DNA of 7,881 nt, from positions 1 to 7,881 of the forward strand of contig CAKTIH010000104.1 in the NCBI GenBank assembly GCA_934565615.1, written 5' to 3'. Numbering within the stretch: the first letter of the stretch is position 1; every line of letters starts with the position of its first letter. Source of the DNA: an uncultured Oscillospiraceae bacterium. GTDB lineage: Bacteria; Bacillota; Clostridia; Oscillospirales; Oscillospiraceae. Below the pieces are notes generated by a model. The model had not been told where the DNA came from. It worked only from the letters and a program-made list of their open reading frames with translations, and searched no databases. Shown in pieces: positions 6,283 through 7,881 of this stretch. Both the position numbers and the translations under genes were made by a program.

Positions 6283-7392
6283 ATGAAAATACTTCTTCTC
6301 AGCTGCTCGACCGGTGAGGGGCACAACCACTGCGCGCTTGCCGTCAAGGAGGCGCTGGACGCCGCCGGGCATGAGACGTCCTTTCTTGATATGCTGCACA
6401 TGTTCGGCGATCCCGGCCCGCTCAGCTTCGATAAGCTCCTCAACCGCATCTCCTCCCGCACGCCAGAGGTGTTCGGCATGATGTACCATGCCGGTGAGAT
6501 GTACAGCTCGACCGGTGTCACCTCCCCGGTGTACCTCGCAAATCTCCGCCACGCGCGGCAGCTCAGCGCCTTCGTTACCGAGAACGGCTATGACGCCGTC
6601 GTCTGCTCCCACCTGTTCCCGATGGAGACGCTGACCTTCCTGCGCCGCCATGAGAGCTTCCCCGTCCGCTGCTACGGCATTCTCTCTGACTATACCTGCA
6701 TCCCGTTCCTCCCGGAAACGGAGCTTGACGGGTACTTTCTTCCGCATGACGAGGTACGTAAGGCCTGTGTCGACGCCGGTCTGCCGGGCGACAGGCTCTT
6801 CACCACCGGCATGCCCGTCGCGCGCAAGTTCTCTTTGCCGCTTGAAAAGCTCGAAGCTCGCGCCATGCTCGGCCTGCCGGAGGATAAAAAGATATATCTC
6901 ATCATGACCGGCGGCATCGGCTGCGGCGACGCGGTCTCGCTCTGCGATTCTATCCTGCGCGTCCCGGATGATAACTCCCTTCTCTGCGTCCTGCCGGGGC
7001 GCAATGAGGAGCTGCGCGCCGCGATAGAATCCGGGTATCAGGGGCGCGGCGTCATGGCCGTGCCGTTTACGGATAAAGTCGCGGTCTATATGCGTGCCGC
7101 CGACGTGCTGCTCTCGAAGGCCGGGGGCATTTCCAGCTCCGAGGCCGCCGTGCTCGGCGTCCCGCTCGTACACACTATGGCCATCCCCGGCGTCGAGACT
7201 CTCAACGCCGAGTTCTTCGCCGCGCACGGTATGTCATACTTTGCGCGCAGCACCGACGAAGCCGCCCGCTTTGCCGACAGGCTCATCTATGATACCTCCG
7301 CCGCCGCGCGCATGCTGCACGCGCAGGACACCTGTCTGCCTAAAGACGGTGCGGAGCGCATCGCCGGTATTATATGCGGCGGGAGTTGTTAA
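6283..7392 (+). CDS. GT28 / MGDG-synthase-like glycosyltransferase
   Basis: This 369-residue cytoplasmic or membrane-associated enzyme resembles processive diacylglycerol glucosyltransferases (UgtP type), monogalactosyldiacylglycerol synthases and, more distantly, MurG. In this family a sugar from a UDP donor goes to diacylglycerol, making membrane glycolipids that can also anchor lipoteichoic acid. The N-terminus has the Gly-rich loop STGEGHN (9-15), which corresponds to the family's TGGGH. The acceptor-domain segment 134-158 has the LSDYT...F.PETELDGYFLPHDEV pattern. The C-terminal half has MTGGIGCGD (208-216), LPGRNEEL (237-244) and the donor-binding SKAGGISSSEA (278-288) followed by VLGVPLV. 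Length is close to the roughly 380 residues usual for the family. The start is fixed by AGGAGG (6269-6274) 8 nt upstream. surE follows after 59 bp. The exact donor sugar and lipid acceptor cannot be read from sequence. Confidence 0.85.
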   Translation: MKILLLSCSTGEGHNHCALAVKEALDAAGHETSFLDMLHMFGDPGPLSFDKLLNRISSRTPEVFGMMYHAGEMYSSTGVTSPVYLANLRHARQLSAFVTENGYDAVVCSHLFPMETLTFLRRHESFPVRCYGILSDYTCIPFLPETELDGYFLPHDEVRKACVDAGLPGDRLFTTGMPVARKFSLPLEKLEARAMLGLPEDKKIYLIMTGGIGCGDAVSLCDSILRVPDDNSLLCVLPGRNEELRAAIESGYQGRGVMAVPFTDKVAVYMRAADVLLSKAGGISSSEAAVLGVPLVHTMAIPGVETLNAEFFAAHGMSYFARSTDEAARFADRLIYDTSAAARMLHAQDTCLPKDGAERIAGIICGGSC

Positions 7393-7414
7393 AATCCTTC
7401 CGTTGTGCTAATAT
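7386..7414 (+). promoter_or_regulatory. Candidate extended -10 promoter of surE
   Basis: The -35-like box TTGTTA (7386-7391) overlaps the stop codon of the glycosyltransferase gene. After a 17-bp spacer comes TAATAT (7409-7414), preceded by TGC, which gives an extended -10 (TGnTAATAT). Each hexamer matches consensus at 4 of 6 positions. It could give surE its own transcript in addition to read-through from the upstream gene. Confidence 0.35.
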
Positions 7415-7451
7415 GTAATTTGATAGAAAGAAACATTGGAGTAATATTATA

Positions 7452-7881
7452 ATGAAAGACAAGCTCAATATCCTCATCGCAAATGACGACGGTATCGACT
7501 CCCCCGGCATAGTCCGTCTGGCCGAAGCCGCGGCGCAGTTCGGCAATGTCTGGGTCGCCGCGCCGTCGAGCCAGTGCAGCGGCATGTCCCAGAAGCTCAC
7601 CATTTTCGGCGAGTTCCCCGTGAGCCGCCCCGCCTTCCCCGTACCGGTCATGGACGCATGGAGCATCGGCGGTACGCCTGCCGACTGCGTGAAGCTCGCG
7701 GTCAACTTCCTCATGCCCGTGAAGCCCGATGTCGTTTTCTCCGGCATCAACTTCGGCTACAACACCGGCTTTGACATTGCCTATTCCGGCACTGTCGGCG
7801 CAGCGATGGAGGCGCTCATAAACGGCATCCCCGCCATCGCGTTTTCTTCCCAGCATGACGGCAGCAGCGACGTGACGGACA
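7452..7881 (+). CDS. surE: 5'/3'-nucleotidase SurE, N-terminal part
   Basis: This is the first 143 residues of SurE, cut by the window edge. SurE is a metal-dependent cytoplasmic phosphatase that removes phosphate from nucleoside 5'- and 3'-monophosphates and has been linked to stationary-phase survival. The family signatures are complete in the visible part: ILIANDDGIDSPGI (7-20), with Asp12 and Asp13 as metal ligands; the APSSQCSG loop (37-44), with Ser43 as the likely third ligand; GTPADCV (74-80); and the VFSGINFGYNTG segment, with Asn100 the likely fourth ligand, followed by YSGTVGAAMEA (111-121). SurE proteins are usually about 250 residues, so roughly 100 residues are missing. The start ATG has GGAG (7438-7441) 10 nt upstream. 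It follows the glycosyltransferase gene by 59 bp, on the same strand. Confidence 0.95.
   Translation, partial: MKDKLNILIANDDGIDSPGIVRLAEAAAQFGNVWVAAPSSQCSGMSQKLTIFGEFPVSRPAFPVPVMDAWSIGGTPADCVKLAVNFLMPVKPDVVFSGINFGYNTGFDIAYSGTVGAAMEALINGIPAIAFSSQHDGSSDVTD

Noticed and set aside
6154..7227. A 357-codon open frame antisense to the glycosyltransferase gene
   Set aside because: It is a shadow of the plus-strand gene, which has family motifs, a promoter and a ribosome binding site. The antisense product looks like no protein family.

Overview
The window looks like chromosomal DNA from a Gram-positive, gut-type Clostridia (Oscillospiraceae/Ruminococcaceae-like) bacterium. This is an inference from four things: lipobox lipoproteins, a cell-wall sorting signal of the SPxTG type, strong AGGAGG-type ribosome binding sites, and GC-rich genes separated by AT-rich promoter regions. 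No phage, IS, CRISPR, rRNA or tRNA sequence was found.

Layout. Three genes read leftward, in transcription order 6114 to 1: (i) 6114-4015, a 699-residue lipoprotein that joins a propeller-like N-terminal half to a family-1-type extracellular solute-binding C-terminal half; (ii) 3613-857, a 918-residue secreted, sortase-anchored surface protein with two beta-helix-like regions and four tandem X2-like modules; (iii) 667-1, a Sel1-repeat lipoprotein cut by the window edge. Two genes read rightward: a GT28 / diacylglycerol-glucosyltransferase-like enzyme (6283-7392) and the first 143 codons of surE (7452-7881). Every product of the leftward set is exported. The rightward pair is cytoplasmic (membrane glycolipid synthesis and nucleotide phosphatase).

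Regulation. The leftward genes appear to be separate transcription units. A 15-bp perfect hairpin terminator (788-823) follows the anchored protein. A good promoter (732-760) drives the Sel1 lipoprotein, and a weaker one (3714-3742) lies upstream of the anchored protein. The 400-bp AT-rich gap 3614-4014 carries repeated 12-13-bp boxes and an 8-bp-arm palindrome that may be operators. The divergent gap 6115-6282 carries a clear rightward promoter (6225-6253) and an 11-bp-arm inverted repeat directly in front of the solute-binding gene.

How the genes work together. The neighbours share a cell-envelope theme (surface adhesin or glycan-contacting protein, nutrient-binding lipoprotein, glycolipid synthesis), but no shared pathway is proven. 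There are no ABC permease genes and no sortase gene in the window. I saw no obvious new defence or mobile system. The most unusual items are the propeller/solute-binding fusion and the modular anchored protein with its repeat-rich upstream region.
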